64,000 bases of DNA from Blepharisma japonicum (lineage: Eukaryota > Ciliophora > Heterotrichea > Heterotrichida > Blepharismidae), in contig CATKHK010000062.1 of assembly GCA_949751835.1 (NCBI GenBank), positions 1 to 64,000 on the forward strand, written 5' to 3'. The notes below the pieces were generated by a model. That model was not told the DNA's origin, ran no database searches, and saw nothing but the letters and a program-made list of their open reading frames with translations. Of the stretch, positions 10,299-20,502 are shown piece by piece. Each line of letters begins with the position of its first letter. The first letter of the stretch is position 1. The position numbers and the translations under genes were made by a program.

Positions 10299-11330
10299 TT
10301 AATCATTCGTCGGCGCCAAATTCTCACTGATTTGAATATCCGCCACAATAGCTGGTGGTTTCCAGGACACCTGCACCCCAGCGTTAATAAATAGTTGCTC
10401 AATTGTCGAGTTCAATGAATCTATTCTACTGTACACAACTCTTACAATTCCAGACTGAAGAATACTCTTGGCACACCCCAAGCATGGAAAATGAGTACAA
10501 TAAATTGTCCCACCTGATGCTTTTTGTCTCCCAGCTTCCAATAATGCATTCATTTCTGAATGTATACAAATACAGTCCTCAGTGTCTTCCCCTCTATTAC
10601 AAGCATCACATCCTCCTTCATTACAATTTAACGTATTTGTAGGTGTCCCATTATACCCTGTAGAAATAATGCTTTTATTTTGCACTAAAACGCAGCCTGA
10701 CCTATAGTTCATACAAGAAGACCTTGTAGAAGCCATTTCTGCAAGCCTGATAAAATAAGTGTCCCATGAAGGCCTTACATGTTCAATATTTAATGAGTCA
10801 AGCATGCGCAGCTGCAGGTAAAGTTCTTCTAAAGTCCCTTTATTCTGAATGATACGGTCAGCAGAAAGAAGACACTCGTGGATTCTACAAGGATACCCGT
10901 CATGGCCGAACTTTGTCTATGTAGGATTTACATGATCGTCCATATGTAAAAAGCCTTGTAATTGGTTTTTTGGCTTTCCATGCTTTTTGCAGTAATTTGC
11001 ATAGCGGCTTCTAATTGGCGCATCTAGGCCTATAAGCATGAAATAGCTACGTTTTCGGAAAATTAGGAGTTCTTCTGGCAGAGTGATAGGGTATACGATA
11101 TAGTGCTGAGTCCAGTCACTCATTATCATTTTTAAAGCTTGGGTCGCAATGGCAGCTCGGAAGCTTTCTTCTGTCTCAAAATCATCGCCTGAATAAAAAT
11201 TACGAGGGATGTTTTCTTCCCATTTCTTGTTTTCTAGGTTTACTATGTGAAAGCCGTGGACGACTTGAAGATACTGAGCTGCTGTTTCTTTGCCAGCACT
11301 TAAAGTCCCAGTGATCCCAACAATTACCAT
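10299..11330 (-). CDS. DCTD: dCMP deaminase with N-terminal kinase-like domain
   Basis: 338 aa in two exons joined by a 15-nt intron (10917-10931, gtaaatcctacatag, phase 0). Residues ~1-140 resemble a P-loop nucleoside-monophosphate-kinase-like domain (GITGTLSAGKETAAQYL), as in the yeast-type Dcd1 two-domain proteins; ~170-325 is the dCMP deaminase proper. Zinc-site motifs are HSEMNALLEAG with the catalytic Glu, and PCLGC; the TGYNGTP and GCDACNRG substrate-site segments are present. It converts dCMP to dUMP for dTTP synthesis. The P-loop reads GTLSAGKE, with Glu in place of the usual Ser/Thr after Lys, so the kinase-like part may not bind ATP normally. Confidence 0.93.
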
Positions 11331-11447
11331 TTACTAATTTTTGGAATGATGATTTCGTTAGTTTTTGGAATAATTTTATGCTAATAGACCATTGTATTGA
11401 GTAGATAATTTGAAAATACTATTATTATAAATAAAATACCAATTAAT

Positions 11448-12947
11448 TTACTGGTAGCTTGGTCTTTGATACTCGATAATAGCGTCTAGTTCAGCTATCT
11501 TTGCTGCCATCATTGCTACCTCTTTGCCATGTACAGAGGCCTGCTCATCCATTCTTTCCTGCATTGCAGCAACTCTTGCTTCAGCTGCTTGGAGCTGCAC
11601 TTGCATTTGGATTAAGTTTCCTTCCCCAGGTCCTTTGACTGTATCATTGCTGAGCTGAGCCCCAAGCTGTTCAATTTCTTTTAACAGCTCATTTCCTCTA
11701 TTTCTAATCTGTTCAAGCTCTGGTGTGGATTCTTCTTCATCAATTTTCAGCCTTTTGTATTCTTCCATAGGCAGAAACCCATCATTTTCTTCTAAAATTA
11801 GCTGGACTTGTTTGAATTTTTCAGTGTTAAGTGCTTTTCTATGCCTTAGCTCTTCTACTTCAAGCTCAAGAGCTCTATCTCGTTTTTGAGAGCGTCCTTT
11901 AGCTATTTGTGCTTCAAATTGTTTAATTATGACATCTAGTGCCCTCACGTTTTCTCTTGTGACCACTGATTCTGGAAGTCTGTCTGCTAATACATGCATA
12001 TGAAATTCCAGCTCTTTTTGAGCATTTTTCATTTTTTCGACTTCTTCTTTTAGCTGCTCTAATTTTCGTTTTTTCCCTTCAATTTTCATTCATTCCTGTG
12101 TTAATTCTTCATATATCATTTTTTCCACCTTCAGCCTCAAATTCAGCTTTTCATATTCCTGCTTCAATAATCCTATCCCAGGCACAGAGTTACTGAGCAT
12201 GTCAACTTTTATGTGGATATCTTCGATATTCTGCCTTTTCTTGATCTCTTTGGCCATTTTTTCATTTTCTTCTTCTAAGCTGTCCTTCTGTTTTTTTAGC
12301 ATTGCTAGGTCAACTCCTAAAGATCTTAATGCATTTTTGATAGAATCGGTTTTACCCATCCATTCAGCGAGTTCCTTATTTTTTGCTTCACAAAGTTCTT
12401 CAGTTTTGAGTAGTTTTTCTTTGATTACCATAGGGTCGTTTTCATATCTGTCAAATTCTACCTTTTGGAGGACTCTTTCGTTTTCGATAATCTGCTCTTC
12501 AATACCGTGGATGTTAAAAGCTATTGATACAGTTAATATACAGCCTTCTTCCTTTGTGGTAGGGTGTAAGAGCTTGTAGATTTCTCTCATAGGGACTTGG
12601 TCTCTTAGGTTTGCGAGCTTTCTTTGGGTTATCACAAGAGTGTAAACGCCTTGGCAAGTACACTTTTTGGGGTCAATTCCTTTAGTATCTAAATGTGGGG
12701 TTATTGAGGCTTTGATGTCAGTCGCTTCAACTGCGCCAAATCGTAAGGAAATGCGATTTGCAAGTGAGGTGGTAAAAGTAAAAAAATGTCTTTCAAATCG
12801 AGGGTCTGAGCCAAATGCTAATTCAGTTCGTTGTTTCTGCTTTTTTGTTTCTTTACTTGGGTATGATTTCTCTTCAAGCTCTATTTGTAGGAACCAGCCA
12901 GAGTCTCTTTTGAAGTCAGCCCTGAGGATTGTAACTTCAATTTCCAT
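11448..12947 (-). CDS. C2-like domain plus long coiled coil, unknown function
   Basis: 499 aa read through one TGA (12090-12092) as Trp; without it the gene would split into two proteins of 285 and 213 aa abutting without any gap, which itself supports read-through. Residues ~1-150 are beta-rich and look like a C2-type domain (MEIEVTILRADF, HFFTFTTSLANRISLRFG, GVYTLVITQRKL, CILTVSIAFNI). Residues ~160-495 are coiled coil, including VDMLSNSVPGIGLLKQEYEKL. C2 plus coiled coil is common in centriolar and transition-zone proteins, but I cannot name a family. Confidence 0.75.
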
Positions 12948-13153
12948 TTTGATAGAAGAAAATTAGAAATATCAAAGTGCTGCTGTGCAATAAATATTTC
13001 ATAAATAAATTTTGCTAGATTTCAAATGTATTGCAGAAATTTAAGCATTTTAAATTCTCAGAAGTAAAACAAAAACAAAATCTATTTCTTGTCGTTTATG
13101 TTTCGATGTCGACAAAATAAAATAAAAATACAAGAATATAGTTAAAAAATATT

Positions 13154-13507
13154 TTAATTCTTTTCCATTTCTTCATCTCCCTTACTTCTTTTATTCCCTT
13201 TTTTTCTTTTCTGTCTTTTTTGGCTTGCTGGCTCGTCTTCTCTTATTTTTCTTTTAAGAGGTATCAGCGACTCCAATTTAACTCTCATTGGGGCGACTTT
13301 GCAATAGAAACCTAGCAATTCTTCGAAGATTTTCTCTTTTGATTTATCACCTATTAAATTTTCATAAAACATAGGAAGAGAAGAACCACATTCAGGATTT
13401 AAAATTCTTTTGGCGCAGATTTTAGCATCAACATTTCCTTCGAGCAGTAGTTTCTTGTGAATTGATGCAGACTCTGATTCTGAAAAATATTGATATTGCT
13501 TTTCCAT
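13154..13507 (-). CDS. Small hypothetical protein with basic tail
   Basis: 117 aa, one frame. The first ~80 residues look globular and helical (IFEELLGFYCKVAPMRVKLES). The last ~35 are Lys/Arg-rich with clusters such as SQKRQKRKKGNKRSKG, a likely nuclear or nucleolar signal. No domain recognised. The gene stands alone between the C2/coiled-coil gene and a decayed region, so it could be a real small nuclear protein. Confidence 0.55.
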   Translation of the reverse strand: MEKQYQYFSESESASIHKKLLLEGNVDAKICAKRILNPECGSSLPMFYENLIGDKSKEKIFEELLGFYCKVAPMRVKLESLIPLKRKIREDEPASQKRQKRKKGNKRSKGDEEMEKN

Positions 13508-14590
13508 CTTATTTAATTATATGAAATTTATATAAAAAATTTTTTATAGGGCAGCATTATTAGGCTTTCGTTTTTAGCTTTTATAATTCAACAATAAAAG
13601 ATTTAAAGATTTCTGATATAGAATGTCTCAAAGCTACTTTAAGATGCCCCCTATGTCAAATATAAAAATCAGAAATATGCGGAAGTGAATTATCATAGTT
13701 GACAGTAATTCTGAAGAAATGGCAATCAGGAGCACCAAACAATGTATTAGAACACAAATTTTCTAATATGATTGCACTTATTGCTCTAATACATCTCAAT
13801 TGTGGAAAATTTCATTGAAGTCTAATGGCACAATTTTTGCGTATGGTCAGATGGGAAGGCAATGCATTTTATAGTGAAGGAATAGATAACCGCAACAATC
13901 TCTGGGGTATTATTCCAATCTTCGCAGTATAAATTTTTATTCTCTTTTTCATTTTAATTTGTATTCTTTTTTATAAATCTAGTACGACTAGCTTTCCAAA
14001 GACTGCAATGCCAAGCTTGAAGTCAACGAAAACACTGATGCTGGGTTATATGCTAAAGGTTAAGCTTGCTTACAATTAAAAGTGCAGATAAAATAAAAAA
14101 AGCTGCGAAAAGCCTGAAATGCAGTTAAAGACTTGCACTAAAGCGAATAAAATAAGGATATATGCCAAGGTTAAGAAAAGATAATGTGGACTATGCATCT
14201 TTACATAAGAAATAATGATTTTATAAATTCCATTAACTTAATTATATTTATGAGATATATTAAAATAAAAATAAAACAGTTAACACAGAGAAGTAACAAT
14301 CCATTATTTAATAGCCTGTAATAAATCTAAGCCGAGTATTAAAACATTTAATCTCTTCAAGAATCACAATATTGCGAAAGGATTAAATTTGTAACCTCCA
14401 AGTTTACTATATACTGCGCCATAATTAAGGTTGGTGTAGCTATTAATAAAGAATATTTTCAACTGAAGAATAAATTCCCATATATTTCTTTTATCCATTT
14501 AAAATACCTTCCTGTATTTAATTATAAAGATTCACAATTCCAAAAAATTATCTTTTTTAATTTTTCAACCTAGAACAAATTAAAAAGTTA
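13508..14590. other. Gene-free stretch with decayed coding relics
   Basis: About 1.1 kb without an intact gene. Around 13770-13880 short reading frames resemble an RCC1-type repeat; around 13990-14215 other pieces keep coding-like composition (for example NAKLEVNENTDAGLYAKG) between stops. The rest is AT-rich spacer. The relics look like remnants of host genes, not of a mobile element. Confidence 0.45.
13770..13880 (+). pseudogene. Relic of an RCC1-repeat gene
   Basis: One frame gives NCGKFH and the next frame SLKSNGTIFAYGQMGRQC, which together follow the RCC1 repeat pattern (CG-x-x-HS-x-x-LK-x-NG-x-x-x-A-W/Y-G). A frameshift lies between them (near 13818) and a stop follows, so this is a decayed fragment of a host gene. 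No flanking repeats of the family are clear. Recognition rests on one repeat, so it is tentative. Confidence 0.4.
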
Positions 14591-15580
14591 ATGGTAAAGT
14601 GGTCAAGATATTCGCCAGAGTTGCTGTTGAAATCAGAAAATGACTTAATTCAATTTTCAGGAGTAGAGATAGAGCGAAAAAACATTTGCATTGGCAGAGG
14701 TTTATATTTGCATTGTCTGACATGTGGAGATCCTTCAAAACCAGCTATGGTTCTCCTTCACGGATATTGTGGCTCTGGGCTGATTTTTTTCAAGATTCTT
14801 CACAAATTCATTGATAAATACAGAATTTATATTGTTGACCACTTAGGAATGGGACGATCATCCCGACCCGAGTTTATTCCAAATACTTTAGAATCAGCTG
14901 AAGAGTTTTTTGTGGAGCCTTTAGAGTTATTTAGAAAAATTATTGGAGTTGAAAAGCTGTTGCTTGTGGGGCATTCCTTTGGAGGTTACATATCAGGATG
15001 CTATGCTTTGAAATATCCCCAGAATGTATCAAAGGTACTTTTGCTGTCGCCTGTTGGCTTTGGGCAAAAGCCTAAAGAATTTGATTTTCTGAAAGAAATA
15101 GAGGGAGATTGATGGGTGAGATTTATGAAAAAACTTATGATGTTCTTTTGAGTAAAAAATATTACCCCGATTTCGTTGATCAGAAAGTGTGGTCCTATAA
15201 CAGGCCACTTTTTCCAAGCCTACTCAAAAGATCGATTTAATAGCCTTTCACAAGAAGAAAATATAGCGGTTGGAAATTACTTGGAGCAAATCAACATTAT
15301 GCCTGGAAGTGGAGAATATGGCTTAGTCTATATTCTTGAGCCTGGAGCATGAGCTCGATCTCCTCTCTGTGCTCGCTTTGAAGGTGCCAACATTCCTATT
15401 GCATTTTTCTTTGGAGACATTGACTGAGTCAAGCCGGATGGAGCACGACAACTCAAAAAAAATTATTTAGGAAAAATGCTTATATATATGATTGGCCACT
15501 CAGACCACCACCTATATTGGGACAATCCCGAAGATTTATCAGAAAAAATGCTTGAGGCCATTGAGCTTCTTGATAATTAA
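14591..15580 (+). CDS. Alpha/beta hydrolase, ABHD4/ABHD5 (CGI-58) type
   Basis: 329 aa, read through four TGA codons as Trp (first at 15110-15112). It has the alpha/beta-hydrolase layout: VLLHGYCGSG oxyanion region (~52-61), DHLGMGRSSRP, nucleophile elbow GHSFGG, and the acid-His end FFFGDIDW and GHSDHHLYWDNPE. The segment PGAWARSPLC matches YGWAKRP of CGI-58 proteins, and HHLYWD keeps the family H-x4-D motif linked to lysophospholipid acyltransferase activity. Unlike animal ABHD5, which has Asn at the nucleophile, Ser is present, so it should be catalytic like ABHD4 or plant CGI-58. Probable role: phospholipid and lipid-droplet metabolism. Confidence 0.88.
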
Positions 15581-15599
15581 ATATTAATTTTATAGTAAA

Positions 15600-16445
15600 A
15601 TGAGTGAACAAATTTACACAATGATAGCCCAAGCCAAAGCTTTACATGAGGCTTGCCAGCTTGAAGACGCTGCCAATTTGTATAAGCAAACCCTAGAGCT
15701 AGCCTCTTCTACAGGCGAAATCCCAGAAGAGCTTTTAGATAGCTATGCAGAATTATCAAACACAACTGGAGATGCTGCCACCGCAATTAGCCTATTCCAA
15801 GAAAGCATAAATCGTTATCCTACACAAAATCCTTCCAAATATTTTTCACTTGCCCAGCTAAATTCTGGAAAACAGTCCTTGACTCTGTATAGAGCTGGGA
15901 TTGAGATTTTGAAACAAAATTTAAGTGAAGAAAACTCAAGGACCCAGCTTGCGACCGCATATTCAGCCATTGCAGAACTTCATATGTCTGACCTTTGCGA
16001 TGAAGAAAATGCGGAAGAAATATGTGAAAGCAGCATACAAACTGCTATTGAGTATGATCCGAACTGTATTGATGCTTATCAAATGTTGGCTAACCTAAGA
16101 CTTGTTAGGCTAAGATTCCAAGAGGCTAAAGAGGCGATGGAAAAGGTAAAGCTGATTTTGGAGAAAGCTAAGCATGATAGCTTGCCATCTATTGAATTTA
16201 TATTGGAAAGTATGAGAAATTTAATTGAAATAGAAGATTTTGATGGAGTATTGTGGGTAGGAGATATAGGATTAAGTATGGATGAAGATATGCCAGAAAT
16301 TATTTATATGCAGGCGTTTGCACATTGTAAGCTGGGAAGGAAAAAAGAAAGTGGGGATTTAGTTGAAATTTTGTCAGGAAAAATGCTAGATCCAGAGCTA
16401 TTTTCTGCATTAGAAGAGCTTAAGCAGGAGTTAAGAAAACTTTAA
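15600..16445 (+). CDS. ACL4: TPR protein, Acl4-like ribosomal-protein chaperone
   Basis: 281 aa, TPR helices throughout. Segments YFSLAQLNSGKQSLTLYRAGI, YSAIAELHMSDLCDEENAEE and CIDAYQMLANLRL follow the pattern of fungal and plant Acl4 proteins, dedicated chaperones of ribosomal protein uL4/RPL4. The N-terminal EACQLEDAANLYKQTLELA is a standard TPR. The gene starts 19 nt after the hydrolase gene on the same strand. Other TPR families remain possible, but the AELYMTDLC-like core is fairly specific. Confidence 0.75.
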   Translation: MSEQIYTMIAQAKALHEACQLEDAANLYKQTLELASSTGEIPEELLDSYAELSNTTGDAATAISLFQESINRYPTQNPSKYFSLAQLNSGKQSLTLYRAGIEILKQNLSEENSRTQLATAYSAIAELHMSDLCDEENAEEICESSIQTAIEYDPNCIDAYQMLANLRLVRLRFQEAKEAMEKVKLILEKAKHDSLPSIEFILESMRNLIEIEDFDGVLWVGDIGLSMDEDMPEIIYMQAFAHCKLGRKKESGDLVEILSGKMLDPELFSALEELKQELRKL

Positions 16446-16628
16446 TTTATGAATTAATTTCATAGCATTAAATATATCTGATATCGTAATGATAAAAAAA
16501 ACTATTAATACCATAGTATGAAATTTTTATTTAAAAGCTGACAAATTCTAGTAAATTATAGTCATTTTATATTTCATAAGATTTTACATATTAGGAAATT
16601 TTTAATTTTATTATGAAAGAAATAAATA

Positions 16629-17453
16629 ATGATAAGTGAGAAGTTTATTAGGAAGGAATCTTTAAAAGCTAGAGGTACACATATCGGAGAAAAGCTGACA
16701 AAAATCAGAAACTCAAGGATTAAGCCCGAACTTCAAAGAAAAGCAGAACCTAAATTGACCCAAAGCCCCAGAACCTTAGTTAAACATCATACTTTAAAAC
16801 ATACTAGCAAACTAGAAGAAGCAGGATCAAAAAGCCCAAGACTACCAAACGAAGGACATAAACCAAAACTCGTTTTCAAGTCCAATTCCCCTATATCAAG
16901 AAAAATCTTTAAAGAAAGCCCTGTATCATCTTTAAAATGAGAAGCCAAAAAGCGAGCCATAATGTATCAAGAGCTCTCAAAACATTTAGACCTAAACTAC
17001 CTTTTTAGCACCCAAGAAAAAACAAATAAAAAGACTGATGTAATTCGCCCAAGTACATCAGAAAAATATCTTAAAACGTTTTTGCTTGATAGGCATAAGT
17101 CTCCAAGAGGTAACGATAAATTTGACTCAGAAAGAGCGTATGGATTTAATAATTCTCCAAGGGTAATTCACAAAGCTTTTAATAAGGGGAATTTCAAGCC
17201 TGTTGTAAATAGTAAAAAATTTGATGAATTAAGAGCCCTAATGAAAAATTTCAAGAGTGAGCATTCAAGTCCTGCGGGCTCATTGAATGGATCATTTACA
17301 TATAGAATAAAGACGGACAGAACAGAGAAATTTTCACCATCTAGAATCAAAATGCATATAAAAATACCTCAGGAAGAAAAATTAGCAGCTGAAGAGAGTG
17401 TTGAGACAGAAACTCCTGTTTGTCCTTTTAGGATTGCAAAAGATGCAGAATAG
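16629..17453 (+). CDS. Hypothetical basic, Ser-rich protein
   Basis: 274 aa, read through one TGA (16938-16940) and ending at TAG. It is strongly basic and disordered-looking, with many SP sites (TQSPRTL, SKSPRLP, KSPRGN, NSPRVIHK, FSPSRIK). A short hydrophobic segment, YQELSKHLDLNYLF, follows the Trp. No domain is recognised. This type of basic phosphoprotein recurs in the window (1.8, 6.2, 25.9 and 60.1 kb) and may serve cytoskeletal or cortical structures; that is conjecture. Confidence 0.6.
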
Positions 17454-18062
17454 AGATAATTGGGTATTTGCAGCTAATTTTCGTTTTAATTTTAAATTTA
17501 TATTTGCAAGGGCTTTAGCTTAAAATGCTTTTTAATCTGTATAAATACCAAAATTATTAATTAGTATGCTCCCAATGAGCTAGAACTTTAATGATATAAA
17601 TAAATTAAAGAATAAGAAAATTAAGCAATAAGAATATAGTCATTATCTATAAGCGATAAGGTATAGCTAATGAACCAAGAAAATTCGCTATTTGAAATAT
17701 CGAATTTTCATAATGGATTGCTAAAATCCCCTAAACTAAGTTATTATTAAGATTAATTTCTCGAATTTTTTATTTTATCTGTTATTATTTATTTTCGAAT
17801 ATTCCTTGCTGTAATGAATCTTTAATTTAATATGCTAAATAAAAAGCAACTGAAATCACAATTAGCCATAAAATAATTAACAAAAAATGATATTTCTACA
17901 ATAATTAAAAAATTATATACCGTAAAATTTGACAAAGCAATAATATTTTTATTCGTTATTTACTTTCTGTAGCTTAAAAATTCATATTTCTTCTCTTAAC
18001 AATTACGCTCGTTGGAGGTGCAGATATTTTCATGTGACTATACAAAATTATAAAAATTAAAG
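17454..18062. other. AT-rich spacer
   Basis: About 610 nt of very AT-rich DNA between two plus-strand genes. No open frame, RNA gene or repeat is seen. Confidence 0.5.
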
Positions 18063-18788
18063 ATGTATGGAATTTACTATAACTTTTTTTGGGCCGTTAT
18101 AATTACAGCAACTCTTTGTAAAGCGAAAGATGACTCCTCAGATAACGACAACGGATACGGAGTTAGTGAGGGCCTAATTATAGGGATTATTTTCGGAATA
18201 CTTGGATTTTTTATTTTCTGTGGGCTAATTGCATACATAATTTTGAAATATAAGTGTAGAGCTGCAAGTGTGGGAAGTTTTCAAGATATAGGCAATGAAT
18301 ATGCTCTTCCATCAAATCAAGTAATCCAAAACCATATGGTATACTTAGAAAGTGAAAACTCACTCATTATGAGAGAAAGTGATTTACAACAAATTAATCG
18401 GGAAAGTGAAGAATTGTGGAGAAGTATAGACAGAGAAGCAGATAATTTGCAAGCAGGAGAAAGCCAGACCCCAGAAATTAATTCAGAAAGCTCAACTCCA
18501 TCATCAATAAATTCAGACACCCCAGCCCCATCATCAATAAAGTCAGATAAACAGAATCTGCTTGATAAAGTGAAGAAAAAATTAAAAGGAGATCCGAAAT
18601 GCAAAGAATTCTCAATTGAACATCAAAAAACTTGCTCAATATGTTTAAACGATTTTAATATTGGAGAATACTTAAAAAAAACAAAATGTAACCACTTATT
18701 TCATATATGGTGTTTAGATGAATGGGCAAATATTTCTATGCAGTTGACATGTCCGGTTTGTCGTGAAGATATACTGAAGAAGGCATAA
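18063..18788 (+). CDS. Single-pass membrane RING-H2 ubiquitin ligase
   Basis: 241 aa. Residues ~1-20 form a signal peptide or signal anchor (NFFWAVIITATLCKA); a short acidic lumenal stretch follows, then a transmembrane helix (~36-62, GLIIGIIFGILGFFIFCGL). The cytosolic part is Ser/Glu-rich with two copies of SSTPSSINSD-like sequence. The C-terminal RING-H2 (~194-235) shows CSICLNDF, CNHLFHIWC and CPVC, the C3H2C3 order. It resembles the membrane RING-H2 ligases (RNF13/ATL type) that act on endomembranes. Confidence 0.82.
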   Translation: MYGIYYNFFWAVIITATLCKAKDDSSDNDNGYGVSEGLIIGIIFGILGFFIFCGLIAYIILKYKCRAASVGSFQDIGNEYALPSNQVIQNHMVYLESENSLIMRESDLQQINRESEELWRSIDREADNLQAGESQTPEINSESSTPSSINSDTPAPSSIKSDKQNLLDKVKKKLKGDPKCKEFSIEHQKTCSICLNDFNIGEYLKKTKCNHLFHIWCLDEWANISMQLTCPVCREDILKKA

Positions 18789-19045
18789 ATCAAGACTATC
18801 CAGGTATTAGGTGTTATATTAATTGACTAATATATTATAAAAATAATTCAACAAAAATAATCTTCGTTTCATTCCATCTTAAAAATACAAATTCACGTTA
18901 AATTTCATTCTCAATTATTCTTTTAAGTCTAATTGCTATTCCTTTATTAAGACAATTCATGGAGCTTTATATATTTATTGTGCCACTAAGTATTTAATAC
19001 CTTAAAAATTATATAAATTTCATCTCAGTCTATTAATATTTAAAC

Positions 19046-19801
19046 ATGGCAGGCCGCAGACCAATTGCCTTTAAAGACGAAGAAGAAAACCCTGTCCCAA
19101 AGCGAAAAGCAGAAGCTAATATCGAAGGACAAACCTCCCCAGATGCAAAATACAAAACTGAGCCAATAGAGCCAATTACAATTTCATCATCAAACAGATC
19201 TAAAGAATATGGTCGTTGGGGTTTATATTCCATCAAAACAGAGCTTGTTCTGCATGATATCAGAACTTCTTTATATTGGCAATCACTATTAGAGCTTGGC
19301 TTGATGATTTTAGGTCTTCTAATGCTGCTAATTCAAGGAAAACTTATGATTTTGCTGCAATTTATGCATTTTGTGAGACCTTTTTTGGCTTATAAACTCA
19401 TTCTTTCTATCCCTCAATCACATAAAGTGTATGAGCAACTACCTGATGATTTAAGACAAGTAACCCATGAAGTGCAGGTAAAGCTATTTGAGGAATTTAA
19501 ACAGTGTTCAAGACCGGCTACTTTTTATTTAATTGCCTCTGCTGTGGCTGCGATTTTTGATTTTCTGTCTCTTTTTATTAATTTAGGCATGCTCGGAGGT
19601 GATGACTACTCAACCAATTTCTTTTTTGCCATCGCCTTCTTATTCATATGCACAGATTTCTTTTTGGTGGTATGGTACTTTACGCTACAATTTACATATC
19701 CTGACGATGTATGGAGGAATTTAATGACAATTGCAAAAGGAACAATCGATGAAGCGAAGTTTTATTTGGATGGAGTGTTTAAGAAGGCAGTTGAAGCTTA
19801 A
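19046..19801 (+). CDS. Multi-pass membrane protein, unknown family
   Basis: 251 aa. A charged N-terminal tail of ~55 residues is followed by about four predicted membrane helices (LLELGLMILGLLMLLIQG, a second right after it, FYLIASAVAAIFDFLSLFI and FFFAIAFLFICTDFFLVVWY), and a short amphipathic C-terminus. Between helices 2 and 3 lies a loop with SHKVYEQLPDDLRQVTHEV. I do not recognise the family. Its stop codon lies 28 nt from the 3' end of the convergent tRNA gene. Confidence 0.75.
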   Translation: MAGRRPIAFKDEEENPVPKRKAEANIEGQTSPDAKYKTEPIEPITISSSNRSKEYGRWGLYSIKTELVLHDIRTSLYWQSLLELGLMILGLLMLLIQGKLMILLQFMHFVRPFLAYKLILSIPQSHKVYEQLPDDLRQVTHEVQVKLFEEFKQCSRPATFYLIASAVAAIFDFLSLFINLGMLGGDDYSTNFFFAIAFLFICTDFFLVVWYFTLQFTYPDDVWRNLMTIAKGTIDEAKFYLDGVFKKAVEA

Positions 19802-19823
19802 TTTAAATCTTAATTTCGTATTT

Positions 19824-19828
19824 AAAAA
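19824..19828 (-). terminator. Pol III T-run terminator of tRNA-Pro
   Basis: Immediately after the discriminator base on the minus strand there are five T residues (AAAAA on the plus strand), the standard RNA polymerase III stop. Confidence 0.8.
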
Positions 19829-19900
19829 GGGCCACTCCGGGAATCGAACCCGGGACCTCTCCGACCCGAACGGAGAATCATACCACTAGACCAAGTAGCC
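19829..19900 (-). tRNA. tRNA-Pro (anticodon CGG)
   Basis: 72 nt fold as a tRNA: acceptor GGCTACT pairs with AGTGGCC (one G-U pair); the anticodon stem CTCCG/CGGAG closes the loop TTCGGGT with anticodon CGG; the T stem CCGGG/CCCGG closes TTCGATT, a good B box; the A box lies in TGGTCTAGTGGTA. The sequence is close to canonical eukaryotic tRNA-Pro. No intron. No CCA is encoded, as expected for eukaryotes. It is the only complete RNA gene I can name in the window. Confidence 0.97.
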
Positions 19901-20502
19901 GGGACACTAGTAATACCAAAATATCAGCCAATTAGCGTATATCGTACAGAAATATATTAAAAATAATTATCATACTGAGTTTTTTGAGTTTTTTCAGAGT
20001 CTTATTCTTTTTCTGCATTAAAATGTGTCATTTCTCACGAAATGTTCAAGAAATTAAATTTAGTTATTAATTTAAGTGTAAGAGGAGACAGGTGGATAGC
20101 AGGAAATGATTGCTTCCGTATTTGCCTCTATTATTCTAACAGAATGTCCCATCTGGCTCTCAAGAAAGCAAGATTCTTCATTCTGCACTCCAATTTTTTA
20201 TTCCATGTTTCCATTTAATTATACTTTATCTCCAATTCCATTATGGGATATTTTTAAACTAAATCAATTTTAAGAAATTAAGAAGCTTTGTGATAAATTG
20301 GCTTAAATAGACACAAAAGATTATAAAAGATCTGCAGTTGGTAAAAACATATTAAAGGAGAAGATGAAAATTGATACAATATTAAAGTAAAATTAATACT
20401 CTACTATTATTAAATAATATAAATGCCTTTGAGATAGCATACATTTATAAGAGAAAGATATAATTACAGCTTATTTTTATATTTATTTTTAATTTACCAG
20501 TT
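19901..20502. other. AT-rich spacer upstream of tRNA-Pro
   Basis: About 600 nt between the tRNA 5' end and the 3' end of the next minus-strand gene. No frame or RNA gene recognised; a moderately GC-richer patch at ~20070-20215 carries only short frames. Confidence 0.45.

Noticed and set aside
12087-12092. Two separate proteins abutting at 12089/12090
   Set aside because: The TGA between them reads as Trp, giving one continuous C2-coiled-coil protein.
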